NCBI GenBank assembly: GCA_000717735.1 | Contig: JOBE01000002.1 | Location: 179,661 to 243,660, forward strand | Origin: Streptomyces griseoluteus | GTDB lineage: Bacteria > Actinomycetota > Actinomycetes > Streptomycetales > Streptomycetaceae | Reading direction: 5' to 3' | Length of the DNA stretch: 64,000 nucleotides | Shown: positions 7,001-15,500 of the stretch, piece after piece | How positions within the stretch are numbered: position 1 is the first letter of the stretch | Layout of the letters: each line of letters starts with the position of its first letter | Notes under the pieces: model-generated | The model's input: only the letters and a program-made list of their open reading frames with translations | Told to the model about the DNA's origin: nothing | Databases searched by the model: none | Program-made: the position numbers and the translations under genes

Positions 7001-7993
7001 CTATGCGGACGCGGACGCGCCCCGGTCGGTTCGCTGTGCGGCGATACGGGCACAGGTGTCGATCATCACGTCCTCCACCTCGTCGAGCGGCCGGCCCTCG
7101 GCCGTCGACTTCGCCAGGGCCAGGGCGGCGGTCTGGACCGTCAGGGCCCGGGCGGGTACGTCGAGCCGGAGCCACGGGTCGGCTCCCACGGCCGGGCCGC
7201 CCGCCTCCTGGTACGCGCCGAGGAAGCGGAACCAGACCTCCGGCGGGAGGATGCCGGCGGCGAACCAGGCGGCGGGGCGGGCCAGATCCCAGGCCGGGTC
7301 GCCGACGCCCGCGTCGTCGATGTCGATGAGCCGCCAGGGGCCGGCGGGCGCGGGCCGGGCGCCGCCGGCCGGCTCCCCGCCGGGGGCGCGGACCAGTTGG
7401 CCGAGATGGAAGTCGCCGTGGCACAGCGTCCTGGGGCCCGCCGGGGCACGGTCGGGGAGCGACCGCCAGGCGGCCAGGACGGTCGCGAGGGCCGGGTGGC
7501 CCGGTGCCGTGCGGCGCATCCGGTCCACGGCGATGGCCGCCTTGACCGGGGCCCGCATCTCCGGGAGCCGGTCGGCCCACCGGGGCGGCGGCGGAGTCCG
7601 GTGGAGCAGGGCGAGCAGCCGCGCCGCCTCCTCCCAGGGGGCGGCGTCGGGGTCCGCGGGGTCGACGGGCGGACCGTACGGCCAGACGGTCACGGGTCGG
7701 CCGTCGAGCTCGTCGGGCGCGGGCGCCGGGGGCAGCGGGAGCGGTGGGAGGAAGACCCCCGCCACGTCCGGGTCGGCGGCGAGCGCCAGCCGTGCGCGGT
7801 GCGCCTCGGGGTCGGTGCCGGGGGCGTGCGCCTTGGCGACGAGCCGCCCGTGGCGTACGACGGACCCGTCGTCCCGGTCGGCGAGCACCCCCACGACACC
7901 GCTCGCGCAGCGGCAGGGCGCGCCGGGACGGTGGGCGGCGGCGGAGGCGAGGGCGGCGAGCCGGTCGAGCGGGGGCCGGGCGGTGGAGTCCAC
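7001..7993 (-). CDS. APH-like aminoglycoside/choline phosphotransferase family protein
   Basis: The protein has the kinase-like APH fold: catalytic-loop motif HGDFHLGQ (about residues 204-211) and metal-binding IDIDDAGVGDPAWDLARP (about 236-253), preceded by a Pro/Ala-rich N-terminal lobe. Family members phosphorylate small hydroxylated molecules or aminoglycosides. There is no evidence that this one confers resistance, and its isolated chromosomal position argues against that. Two GTG starts are possible, 7993 and 8041, and neither has a clear ribosome-binding site; the shorter is listed because conserved-looking sequence begins there. Confidence 0.8.
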   Translation of the reverse strand: MDSTARPPLDRLAALASAAAHRPGAPCRCASGVVGVLADRDDGSVVRHGRLVAKAHAPGTDPEAHRARLALAADPDVAGVFLPPLPLPPAPAPDELDGRPVTVWPYGPPVDPADPDAAPWEEAARLLALLHRTPPPPRWADRLPEMRAPVKAAIAVDRMRRTAPGHPALATVLAAWRSLPDRAPAGPRTLCHGDFHLGQLVRAPGGEPAGGARPAPAGPWRLIDIDDAGVGDPAWDLARPAAWFAAGILPPEVWFRFLGAYQEAGGPAVGADPWLRLDVPARALTVQTAALALAKSTAEGRPLDEVEDVMIDTCARIAAQRTDRGASASA

Positions 7994-8085
7994 GGGTGGA
8001 GCGTACGGGGCGGGCGAACGGGCCCGTACGTGGCGGGGCACCGGCCCCGGCTTTCGGCGGTCGTCCCGCGGGGAGGAAAGCGCGA

Positions 8086-8115
8086 GGGCCGGTCAGCTCC
8101 CCAGCTGACCGGCCC
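8086..8115 (-). terminator. Hairpin terminator after the small membrane gene
   Basis: A perfect 13-bp inverted repeat, gggccggtcagct (8086-8098) with agctgaccggccc (8103-8115), and a four-base loop. It lies downstream of the minus-strand gene ending at 8204 and upstream of the phosphotransferase gene. Confidence 0.65.
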
Positions 8116-8203
8116 CACGCTGCCGTCCGCCGCACCCCCGTCCCCACGGGGTTGATGGCCGGATGTCCCGACCCGGGCCGCTCTCCCGGGTCCGGGGCGC
8201 TGC

Positions 8204-8371
8204 TCAGCGCCCCAGCATCACGCCCACGGACGACGCCTGTGTGACCACCGCCTCCCAGCCGCCGAAGACGACTACGAGCAGGGCCGCGAGAGGGAGGACC
8301 ATGGCGGTGGCCACCAGGGGGTGACGCTGGCTCGAAGGCCGGGTGGTCGTCCGCGGTGCCGGGTAAGCCAT
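8204..8371 (-). CDS. Small single-pass membrane protein, 55 aa
   Basis: The reading frame starts MAYPAPRTTTRPSSQRHPLVATA, then has one strong membrane helix (MVLPLAALLVVVFGGWEAVV, about residues 24-43) and a short tail ending VGVMLGR. The ATG is preceded by AGAGGA at ideal spacing (agaggaaccATG), and a terminator follows the gene, so it is very likely expressed. I do not recognise the family. Its basic N-terminus predicts a cytoplasmic head and an external tail. Confidence 0.75.
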   Translation of the reverse strand: MAYPAPRTTTRPSSQRHPLVATAMVLPLAALLVVVFGGWEAVVTQASSVGVMLGR

Positions 8372-8894
8372 GGTTCCTCTCCTGTCGTGAACTGGCGCGG
8401 CGGGTGCGTGACCTCGGGGGACGAGTGCTGCACCCGCCGCTTGACCTCAACATTAGGGAGCGCGGAGCACCTGGGCGTCATGCCCTCGTACCGACTTACG
8501 GGCCTCCCGGAGGATGACCCCCACCCGCGCGGTGTACTCCCCTGGGTGGAGACGGGGCCACCGAACCCCGGGTCTTCCCGGAGGGGTTCCGGCAGGGGGC
8601 CGGGACCCGGCCGGACGGGCGGCAGGGGGCGTGACATGGCTCACTTCGCCGGATGTCGTGCGAACGCCCTGCTCCGGGGCGTCCGAACGCGCCCCAGGCG
8701 CCCGCGGACGGCGTTCTCGACCGTTCGTCAAATAGGGCGCGGGGGGCGGGGGTTGGGGTGCGCCCTGCCATTCGGGCTCCGTCTCCCGTCCCCCTCAGCA
8801 CTGACAATCGATCCTGGCGCGAGGGCGCGGCCTATGAGCACGCGCGGGCGGCACTACGTAAGCTGTGCCACGTCGAACGGACGAGGGGACGGAC
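8372..8894. other. 523-base intergenic region between divergent genes
   Basis: This region separates the small membrane-protein gene from the kinase gene. Open frames here lack ribosome-binding sites and domain-like sequence and look like GC-rich noise. The left end includes ttgacctcaac (about 8439-8449), and reading leftwards TAATGT (8450-8455) could be a -10 element for the small gene; neither is strong. I see no RNA gene or repeat in it. Confidence 0.4.
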
Positions 8895-10118
8895 ATGGCG
8901 ATGATGCGGCTCCGGCGCGAGGATCCGCGGATCGTCGGGTCGTTCCGGCTCCACCGCAGGCTGGGGGCCGGCGGGATGGGCGTCGTGTACCTGGGGTCCG
9001 ACCGGCGCGGCCAGCGGGTGGCGCTGAAGGTGATCCGGCCCGATCTGGCCGAGGACCAGGAGTTCCGGTCGCGGTTCGCCCGAGAGGTGTCGGCGGCCCG
9101 CCGGATCCGCGGCGGTTGCACGGCCCGCCTCGTCGCGGCCGACCTGGAGGCCGAACGCCCCTGGTTCGCCACCCAGTACGTACCCGGCCCCTCCCTGCAC
9201 GACCGGGTCGCCGAGGAGGGCGCCCTGCGCGCCGCCGACGTCGCCTCGATCGGGGCGGCGCTCTCGGAGGGCCTCGTCGCCGTCCACGAGGCCGGGGTGG
9301 TGCACCGGGACCTCAAGCCCTCGAACATCCTGCTCTCCCCCAAGGGCCCTCGGATCATCGACTTCGGCATCGCCTGGGCCACCGGCGCCAGCACCCTGAC
9401 CCACGTGGGCACGGCCGTCGGTTCGCCCGGCTTCCTCGCCCCCGAGCAGGTGCGCGGAGCGGCCGTCACCCCCGCCACCGACGTGTTCTCGCTCGGTGCC
9501 ACCCTGGCGTACGCGGCGATGGCCGACTCCCCCTTCGGGCACGGCAGTTCCGAGGTCATGCTCTACCGGGTGGTGCACGAGGAACCGCAGCTGCACGGGG
9601 TGCCGGACGCGCTGGCGCCGCTGATCCGGGCCTGTCTTGCGAAGGACCCCGAGGACCGTCCCAGCACGCTCCAGCTGTCGATGCGGCTCAAGGAGATCGC
9701 GGCGCGCGAGGCACAGGGGCTGCCGGTCTCCCGGCCGCCCGTGCAGCGCGAGCGGGCCGAGGAGCGCAACACCGTACGGCCGACCGAGCGGTACACCGAG
9801 CGGGACGTGCCCGGCCGCGGTCAGGAGCGGGGGGCCGCCGAGCGCGGTGCCGGTGGCGGGGAGCGCGGCTCCGAGCGCGACCGGGGGCCGGGGCGTGGGC
9901 CCGGACCGTCCTCCCGTCCCTCCGGCGGGCCGCGGACCGGGGGGTCCCGGGGAACGCAGTCCCGTACCGGTGCCGGGACCAGGCCGGGGGCACGTACGAC
10001 GTCGACGGGCCGCCGTCCCGCCAACCCCCGGCTGCTGCGGCAGCGGCTCTTCGTCTTCGTCGTCGTGACGCTCGTGGTGGCCCTGGGCATCGCCGCCGCC
10101 CAAGCCCTCCAGGGGTAA
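8895..10118 (+). CDS. Hanks-type Ser/Thr protein kinase, membrane anchored
   Basis: The 407-residue protein has a complete N-terminal kinase domain (about 1-275): glycine loop GAGGMGVVYLG, VALKVI lysine, catalytic HRDLKPSN near 137, DFGIA near 156, and GSPGFLAPEQ activation segment. A long Arg/Glu/Gly/Pro-rich disordered linker (about 285-380) leads to one C-terminal membrane helix (LFVFVVVTLVVALGIAAA) with almost nothing outside. So it is anchored in the membrane but has no PASTA or other sensor domain; input must come through the helix, linker or a partner. The ATG at 8895 follows GAGGGG. Substrates are unknown. Confidence 0.93.
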   Translation: MAMMRLRREDPRIVGSFRLHRRLGAGGMGVVYLGSDRRGQRVALKVIRPDLAEDQEFRSRFAREVSAARRIRGGCTARLVAADLEAERPWFATQYVPGPSLHDRVAEEGALRAADVASIGAALSEGLVAVHEAGVVHRDLKPSNILLSPKGPRIIDFGIAWATGASTLTHVGTAVGSPGFLAPEQVRGAAVTPATDVFSLGATLAYAAMADSPFGHGSSEVMLYRVVHEEPQLHGVPDALAPLIRACLAKDPEDRPSTLQLSMRLKEIAAREAQGLPVSRPPVQRERAEERNTVRPTERYTERDVPGRGQERGAAERGAGGGERGSERDRGPGRGPGPSSRPSGGPRTGGSRGTQSRTGAGTRPGARTTSTGRRPANPRLLRQRLFVFVVVTLVVALGIAAAQALQG

Positions 10119-10144
10119 CCCCCGACTCGCCGTGGGGCCGGCGG

Positions 10145-10963
10145 TCAGGCCTCCGGGCGGCCCGTCGCCACCGCGTAGAAGGCGACCGCGGCCGCCGCGC
10201 CCACGTTCAGCGAGTCGACGCCGTGGGCCATCGGGATCCGGACCCATTCGTCGGCGGCCCGCAGGGCCTGCGTGGACAGGCCGTCGCCCTCCGCGCCCAG
10301 CATCAGGGCCACCCGCTCCAGGCGGTGAGGGGCGGCCTCGTCGATGGAGGTCGCCTTCTCCGCGGGAGTGAGCGCGAGCAGCTTGAAGCCCGCCTCCCGT
10401 ACCGTCTCCAGGCCGCGCGGCCAGCTGTCCAGGCGTGCGTACGGCACGGAGAACACCGCGCCCATGGACACCTTCACCGAGCGCCGGTACAGCGGGTCCG
10501 CGCAGTCCGGCGACAGCAGCACGGCGTCCATGCCGAGGGCCGCGGCGCTGCGGAAGATCGCGCCGATGTTGGTGTGGTCGTTGACCGACTCCATCACGAC
10601 CACCCGGCGGGCGCCGACCAGCAGTTCGGCGGCGTCCGGGAGCGGCTTGCGCTGCATGGAGGCGAGGGCGCCCCGGTGCACGTGGTAGCCGGTGACTCGT
10701 TCCGCGAGGTCCGGCTGGATCGCGTACACCGGCGCCGGGACCTCGTCGATGACGTCCCGCATCACGTCGACCCACTTCGCGGAGAGCAGCATCGACCGCA
10801 TCTCGTACCCCGCCTGCCTGGCCCGGCGGATGACCTTCTCGCCCTCCGCGATGAACAGGCCCTCGGCCGGTTCGCGTCTGCGGCGCAGCTCAACGTCCGT
10901 CAGGCCGGTGTAGTCGCGCAGGCGCGGGTCGTCGGGGTCGTCGATCGTGATGAGTTCGGCCAC
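10145..10963 (-). CDS. SpoU/TrmH-family RNA 2'-O-methyltransferase
   Basis: The 272-residue protein has an N-terminal substrate-binding region (FIAEGEKVIRRA) and a C-terminal SPOUT methyltransferase domain. The three knot motifs are NDHTNIGAIFRSAAALG, LGAEGDGLS and IPMAHGVDSLNVGAAAAVAFY. It would methylate a ribose 2'-OH in rRNA or tRNA using S-adenosylmethionine; the target base cannot be told from sequence. The start is GTG at 10963, with no good ribosome-binding site visible. It converges with the kinase gene, 26 bases apart. A second SpoU gene sits at 57.9 kb. Confidence 0.92.
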   Translation of the reverse strand: MAELITIDDPDDPRLRDYTGLTDVELRRRREPAEGLFIAEGEKVIRRARQAGYEMRSMLLSAKWVDVMRDVIDEVPAPVYAIQPDLAERVTGYHVHRGALASMQRKPLPDAAELLVGARRVVVMESVNDHTNIGAIFRSAAALGMDAVLLSPDCADPLYRRSVKVSMGAVFSVPYARLDSWPRGLETVREAGFKLLALTPAEKATSIDEAAPHRLERVALMLGAEGDGLSTQALRAADEWVRIPMAHGVDSLNVGAAAAVAFYAVATGRPEA

Positions 10964-11039
10964 GAGGTGATACTGCCTTGTCCGGGGTGTGGTGCCAATG
11001 TGTGCGACGCGGGGGGGGCGACGGGGTGGTCGCCGCCGG

Positions 11040-12293
11040 TTACTTCACCAGTTTGCGGGGGCCCTCGGTGACGACCTCTCCGATGACGATGACCGCCGGC
11101 GGGCGGACCTCCCGCGCCTTCACGGTCTCCGCGACCGTCGCGAGCGTGGCGTCCACCCGGCGCTGGGACGCCGTGGTGCCCTCCTGGACCAGCGCCAGCG
11201 GCGTCTTCGGGTCCTTGCCGTGGGCGATGAGGGCCTCGGCGATCTTCCCGATCTTGTCGACGCCCATGAGGATCACGAGGGTGCCGGTGAGCTTCGCGAG
11301 GGAGGCCCAGTCGACGAGGGAGCGCGGGTCGTCGGGGGCGACATGGCCGCTCACCACCGTGAACTCGTGGGCCACTCCGCGGTGCGTGACCGGGATGCCC
11401 GCCGCGCCCGGGACCGAGATCGAGCTGGAGATGCCGGGGACGACCGTGCAGGCGATGCCCTCGGCGGCGAGCGCCTGCGCCTCCTCCATGCCACGGCCGA
11501 AGACGAACGGGTCGCCGCCCTTGAGGCGGACGACGGACCTGCCGGCCTTCGCGTGCTCGATCAGCGCGTTGTTGATGGCCTCCTGGGCCATGAAACGGCC
11601 GTACGGGATCTTCGCCGCGTCGATGACCTCGACGTGCGGGGGCAGCTCGTCCAGGAGGTCGCGCGGGCCGAGCCGGTCCGCGATGACCACGTCCGCCTCC
11701 GCGAGCAGCCGACGGCCTCGGACGGTGATCAGGTCCGGGTCCCCGGGGCCGCCGCCGACCAGGGCGACGAAGGGGGTACGGGAGCGGTGCGCCGGCGCGG
11801 CGATCGAGCCGACGCGCAGGCCCTCGACGATCGCGTCGCGGACGGCGGCCGAGCGGCGGGGGTCGTGGCCGGTGAGCACCGCCACCGTGACGCCCGCGTC
11901 GCGGCCGGTCGCCGGGGTCCAGGCGGTGGCCGCCTCGGCGTCGTCGGAGCGGACGCACCAGGTCCTGGTCCGCTCGGCCTCGGCGGAGGCGGCGGCGTTC
12001 GAGGCCGGGTCGGTGGTGGCGACCAGGGCGTACCAGGCGTCGGCGAGGTCACCGTCCTCGTAGCGCCGCTTGATCCAGGCGATCTCGCCGGATTCGGCCA
12101 TCGCCTCCACCGAGGGGGTCGCGGAGGGGGAGATCAGGGTGATGTCCGCACCCGCGGCGATCAGAGCGGGCAGCCGTCGCTGGGCTACCTGGCCGCCGCC
12201 GAGGACTACTACGCGGCGGCCCGCCAGACGCAGGCCTACCGGGTAGGCGGGGTACGTCGTCGGCTGGGCGGTGTGATCGGCGTGCTCGGCCAT
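11040..12293 (-). CDS. cobA: CysG-type fusion: precorrin-2 dehydrogenase/ferrochelatase + uroporphyrinogen-III methyltransferase
   Basis: This 417-residue fusion has an N-terminal NAD-binding domain (VVLGGGQVAQRRLPALIAAGA, about 28-48) resembling precorrin-2 dehydrogenase/sirohydrochlorin ferrochelatase. The C-terminal SAM-dependent methyltransferase domain carries ALVGGGPGDPDLITVRG, KGGDPFVFGRG and the GTLVILMGV segment. It converts uroporphyrinogen III to precorrin-2 and on toward siroheme, at the branch between siroheme and corrinoids. The fusion is E. coli CysG-like in content. The gene lies downstream of the BluB-CobT fusion on the same strand but is separated from it by hairpins, so it probably has its own promoter. 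Confidence 0.92.
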   Translation of the reverse strand: MAEHADHTAQPTTYPAYPVGLRLAGRRVVVLGGGQVAQRRLPALIAAGADITLISPSATPSVEAMAESGEIAWIKRRYEDGDLADAWYALVATTDPASNAAASAEAERTRTWCVRSDDAEAATAWTPATGRDAGVTVAVLTGHDPRRSAAVRDAIVEGLRVGSIAAPAHRSRTPFVALVGGGPGDPDLITVRGRRLLAEADVVIADRLGPRDLLDELPPHVEVIDAAKIPYGRFMAQEAINNALIEHAKAGRSVVRLKGGDPFVFGRGMEEAQALAAEGIACTVVPGISSSISVPGAAGIPVTHRGVAHEFTVVSGHVAPDDPRSLVDWASLAKLTGTLVILMGVDKIGKIAEALIAHGKDPKTPLALVQEGTTASQRRVDATLATVAETVKAREVRPPAVIVIGEVVTEGPRKLVK

Positions 12294-12431
12294 GGGTGAG
12301 CGGCTCCTCGGAGGGCGGGTGCTGGCCGCTGCTGCGGTGAAGCGGCTGGTGGGACGCGTTGCGTGACCCCACGATATCTGTGGCCCGCGGGGGGCAGGGT
12401 GTGACGGATGTCCCGGTGCTCGGACCGTGCC

Positions 12432-12561
12432 GTGGGGGACGCTCCGGGACCGTGTTCGGGACTGCATGATTTACGGCGCGCGGGGCCTTGGACGGTGGCC
12501 CCTCAGCAGGCGCCACAAATCACGCTTTACGTCCCGAACACGGTCCCTGCGCGTCCCCCAC
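12432..12561. repeat. Long nested inverted repeat upstream of cobA
   Basis: Two 31-base arms (12432-12462 and 12531-12561) are reverse complements at 29 of 31 positions; both contain gtgggggacgc and ggaccgtgttcgggac. The 68-base centre is also partly self-complementary: gcatgatttacggcgc near the left arm against a right-side counterpart matching about 13 of 16, and ggggcc/ggcccc around a nine-base loop. The whole stretch can fold as one long hairpin. It sits between the cobT stop and the cobA start. It may be a miniature mobile element, a structured leader, or a terminator array. Confidence 0.8.
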
Positions 12562-12583
12562 TCCTGTGCGTGGTGGGGGACGC
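12551..12583 (-). terminator. Hairpin terminator after the BluB-CobT gene
   Basis: A perfect 10-bp stem, gcgtccccca (12551-12560) with tgggggacgc (12574-12583), about 11 bases after the stop on the minus strand. Its distal arm is also part of the longer inverted repeat at 12432-12561, so two mutually exclusive folds are possible. The word tgggggacgc occurs three times here. Confidence 0.65.
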
Positions 12584-12593
12584 GTCCGTGGTT

Positions 12594-15500
12594 CTACTTC
12601 TCGGTGACGCCCGCCGAGTCGAACGTGGCGACCTCGTGCATCACGCGGGCCGCGCTCTGCACCAGCGGGAGGGCCAGCAGGGCGCCCGTGCCCTCGCCGA
12701 GGCGGAGGTCCAGGTCGACCAGGGGGCGCAGGCCCAGCTTGTTGAGGGCCGCCACGTGGCCCGGCTCGGCGCTGCGGTGGCCCGCGATGCAGGCCGCGAG
12801 CGACTCGGGCGCGATGGCCCGGGCCACGAGGGCCGCCGCTCCGGTCGACACGCCGTCGAGGATGACCGGGGTACGGAGGGAGGCGGCGCCCAGGATCAGG
12901 CCCACCAGGGCCGCGTGCTCCAGGCCGCCGACCGCCGACAGGACACCGATCGGATCGGCCGGGTCCGGCTGGTGCAGGGCGAGGGCACGGCGGACCACGT
13001 CCACCTTGCGGGCGTGCGTCTCGTCGTTGATGCCCGTGCCGCGGCCCGTGACCTCGGTCGGGTCCACGCCGGTGTAGACGGAGATCAGGGCGGCGGACGC
13101 GGTGGTGTTCGCGATGCCCATCTCGCCCGTGAGGAGGGCCTTGTTGCCGGCGGCGACCAGATCCCTCGCCGTTTCGATGCCCACCTCGATCGCGGCCAGC
13201 ACTTCTTCGCGGGTCATCGCGAGACCCGTGGTGAAGTCGCCGGTGCCGGGGCGGACCTTGCGGGGCAGGAGGCCGGGCGTGGCCGGCAGCTCGGACGCCA
13301 CACCGACGTCGATGACGCAGACCTCGGCGCCGACCTGGTTCGCGAACGCGTTGCAGACCGCTCCCCCGCCGAGGAAGTTGGCCACCATCTGGCCGGTGAC
13401 CTCCTGCGGCCAGGGCGTGACGCCCTGGGCGTGCACGCCGTGGTCTCCCGCGAAGATCGCGACGGCGGCCGGTTCCGGGATCGGCGGCGGGCACATCCGG
13501 GAGAGGCCGGAGAGCTGCGCGGAGATGATCTCCAGCATGCCGAGGGCGCCGGCCGGCTTGGTCATGCGCTTCTGGCGCTCCCAGGCCTCGCCGAGTGCCT
13601 TGGCGTCCAGCGGGCGGATGTTGGCGACCGTCTCCTGGAGCAGGTCGTGCGGCTCCTCGCCGGGCAGGGCGCGGCGGCCGTACGTCTCCTCGTGGACCAC
13701 CCAGGACAGCGGGCGGCGCTTGGACCAGCCCGCCTGCATCAGCTCGGGCTCCTCGGGGAACTCGTCGACGTATCCCACACAGAGGTACGCGACGACTTCG
13801 AGGTGCTCGGGGAGGCCGAGGGTACGGACCATCTCGCGCTCGTCGAAGAAGCTGACCCAGCCGACGCCGAGGCCCTCGGCGCGGGCGGCGAGCCAGAGGT
13901 TCTCGACGGCGAGCGCCGAGGAGTACGGGGCCATCTGCGGCTGCGTGTAGCGGCCGAGGGTGTGGCGGCCGCCCCGGGTGGGGTCGGCGGTCACCACGAT
14001 GTTCACCGGGGTGTCGAGGATGGCCTCGATCTTCAGTTCCTTGAACTGCTTCGCCCGGGCCTTCGGCAGCGACTTGGCGTAGGCCTCGCGCTGTCGCTGG
14101 GCCAGTTCGTGCATCGCCTGCCGGGTCTCGGCGGAGCGGATGACCACGAAGTCCCAGGGCTGCGAGTGGCCGACGCTGGGGGCCGTGTGGGCGGCCTCCA
14201 GGACGCGGAGGAGCACCTCGTGCGGGATCGGGTCGGAGCGGAAGCCGTTACGGATGTCGCGGCGCTCGCGCATGACGCGGAGGACGGCCTCGCGCTCGGC
14301 GTCGGCGTAGCCGGGCGCGGGCGCCGACTCCACCACCGGCTCTTCGTCTTCCGCGTCCGCGACCGTGTCCGCGCTCTGTTCGGGCTGCTCGGCCGGGGCC
14401 TGCGCCGGGTCCGCTTCGGCTGCCGCTTCCGGCTCGGCGTCCTCGGCCGCGTCGACTGCTTCCACGGGCTCCGGGAGAGTCTCCGCGGGCTCGGGCAGGG
14501 GCGCTTCTTCGGCGGGGGGCTGCTGTTCGGTGACCGTGGCCTCGGTCTCCGGGGTCGGCTCGGGCAGGGCCTCGGGGGCTTCCTCCTCCGGCACGAACGG
14601 GACCTCGTGGGCGTACGCCTCCGCGGGGGCCTCTTCGGGGGCCGCCGCCTCGGGGGCCGTCGCTTCAGGGGCCGCCGCCTCGGGGGTCTGCTCCTCCAGC
14701 GGGGGCTCGGCGGCCGTGACCGGCTCGGCCGGGACCTCGGCCACGGCGGGCGCCTGCTCCTCGGCCTCCGGGGCCTGCTCCGCCTCGGGGACGGCGGCGG
14801 GCTCGGGCTCGGGGGCCTCGGCGGCGGGCTCGGGGGCCTCCGCCGTCGCGGGCTCGGGGGCCTCGGCGGCGGGCTCGGCCTCGCGCGGCGCGGGGACGGT
14901 GACCTGGGCTTCGGTGGCCTGGGCGTCGGCGGGCTCCGCCGGGGCCTCATCCGGTGCTGCAGGGGCTTCGGCGACCGGCACGGGGGCCTCGGGGACCGCC
15001 GCCGGCTCGGACGGCTGCACCGGCTCGGACGGCTGCACCGGCTCGGCGGCCGGGACCGGCTCGGCGGCCTGGGTCGGCTCGGCCTGCGGGGTCGGGGCCA
15101 GGTGCGGGGTCGTCGGGACGTTGCCCTCGACCTGGACGAACTGGCCGGACTGCGGGACGACCGTTTCTGCGGGGGAAGCGGTGGCCTGGGGTGCCACGGC
15201 CTCCTGGGGCTGCGCGGCCCACGGCTCGGCGCCCTGCGGCGCGAGGTGCTGCTCCTGCGGGATGTCGAGGTACTCGGGGCCTGTGGTCGGCGGGCCGGGG
15301 TTCCGGACCGGCACCGGCGCGGGGCCGGTGGCCACGAGCGACTCGTGCACGGGGACCGGGGCGGGCTGCGGGGCCGGGGCGGGTGCGGCGGCGGGGCCGC
15401 GGTCGGCGAGCGACAGCACGACGCCGCCGGTGGCCTCGGGCACGGCCGGACCCATGTGCAGCGGGCGGCGGGCCGCCTGCGGTGCGGGCGCCGCCGGAGG

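Noticed and set aside
7001..7993. Aminoglycoside resistance gene
   Set aside because: Only general APH-fold motifs are present, with no neighbouring resistance or biosynthesis genes; family membership alone does not show resistance.
8372..8894. Short open frames (for example 8453-8731 minus) as genes
   Set aside because: They lack ribosome-binding sites and domain-like composition, and appear to be random GC-rich frames.
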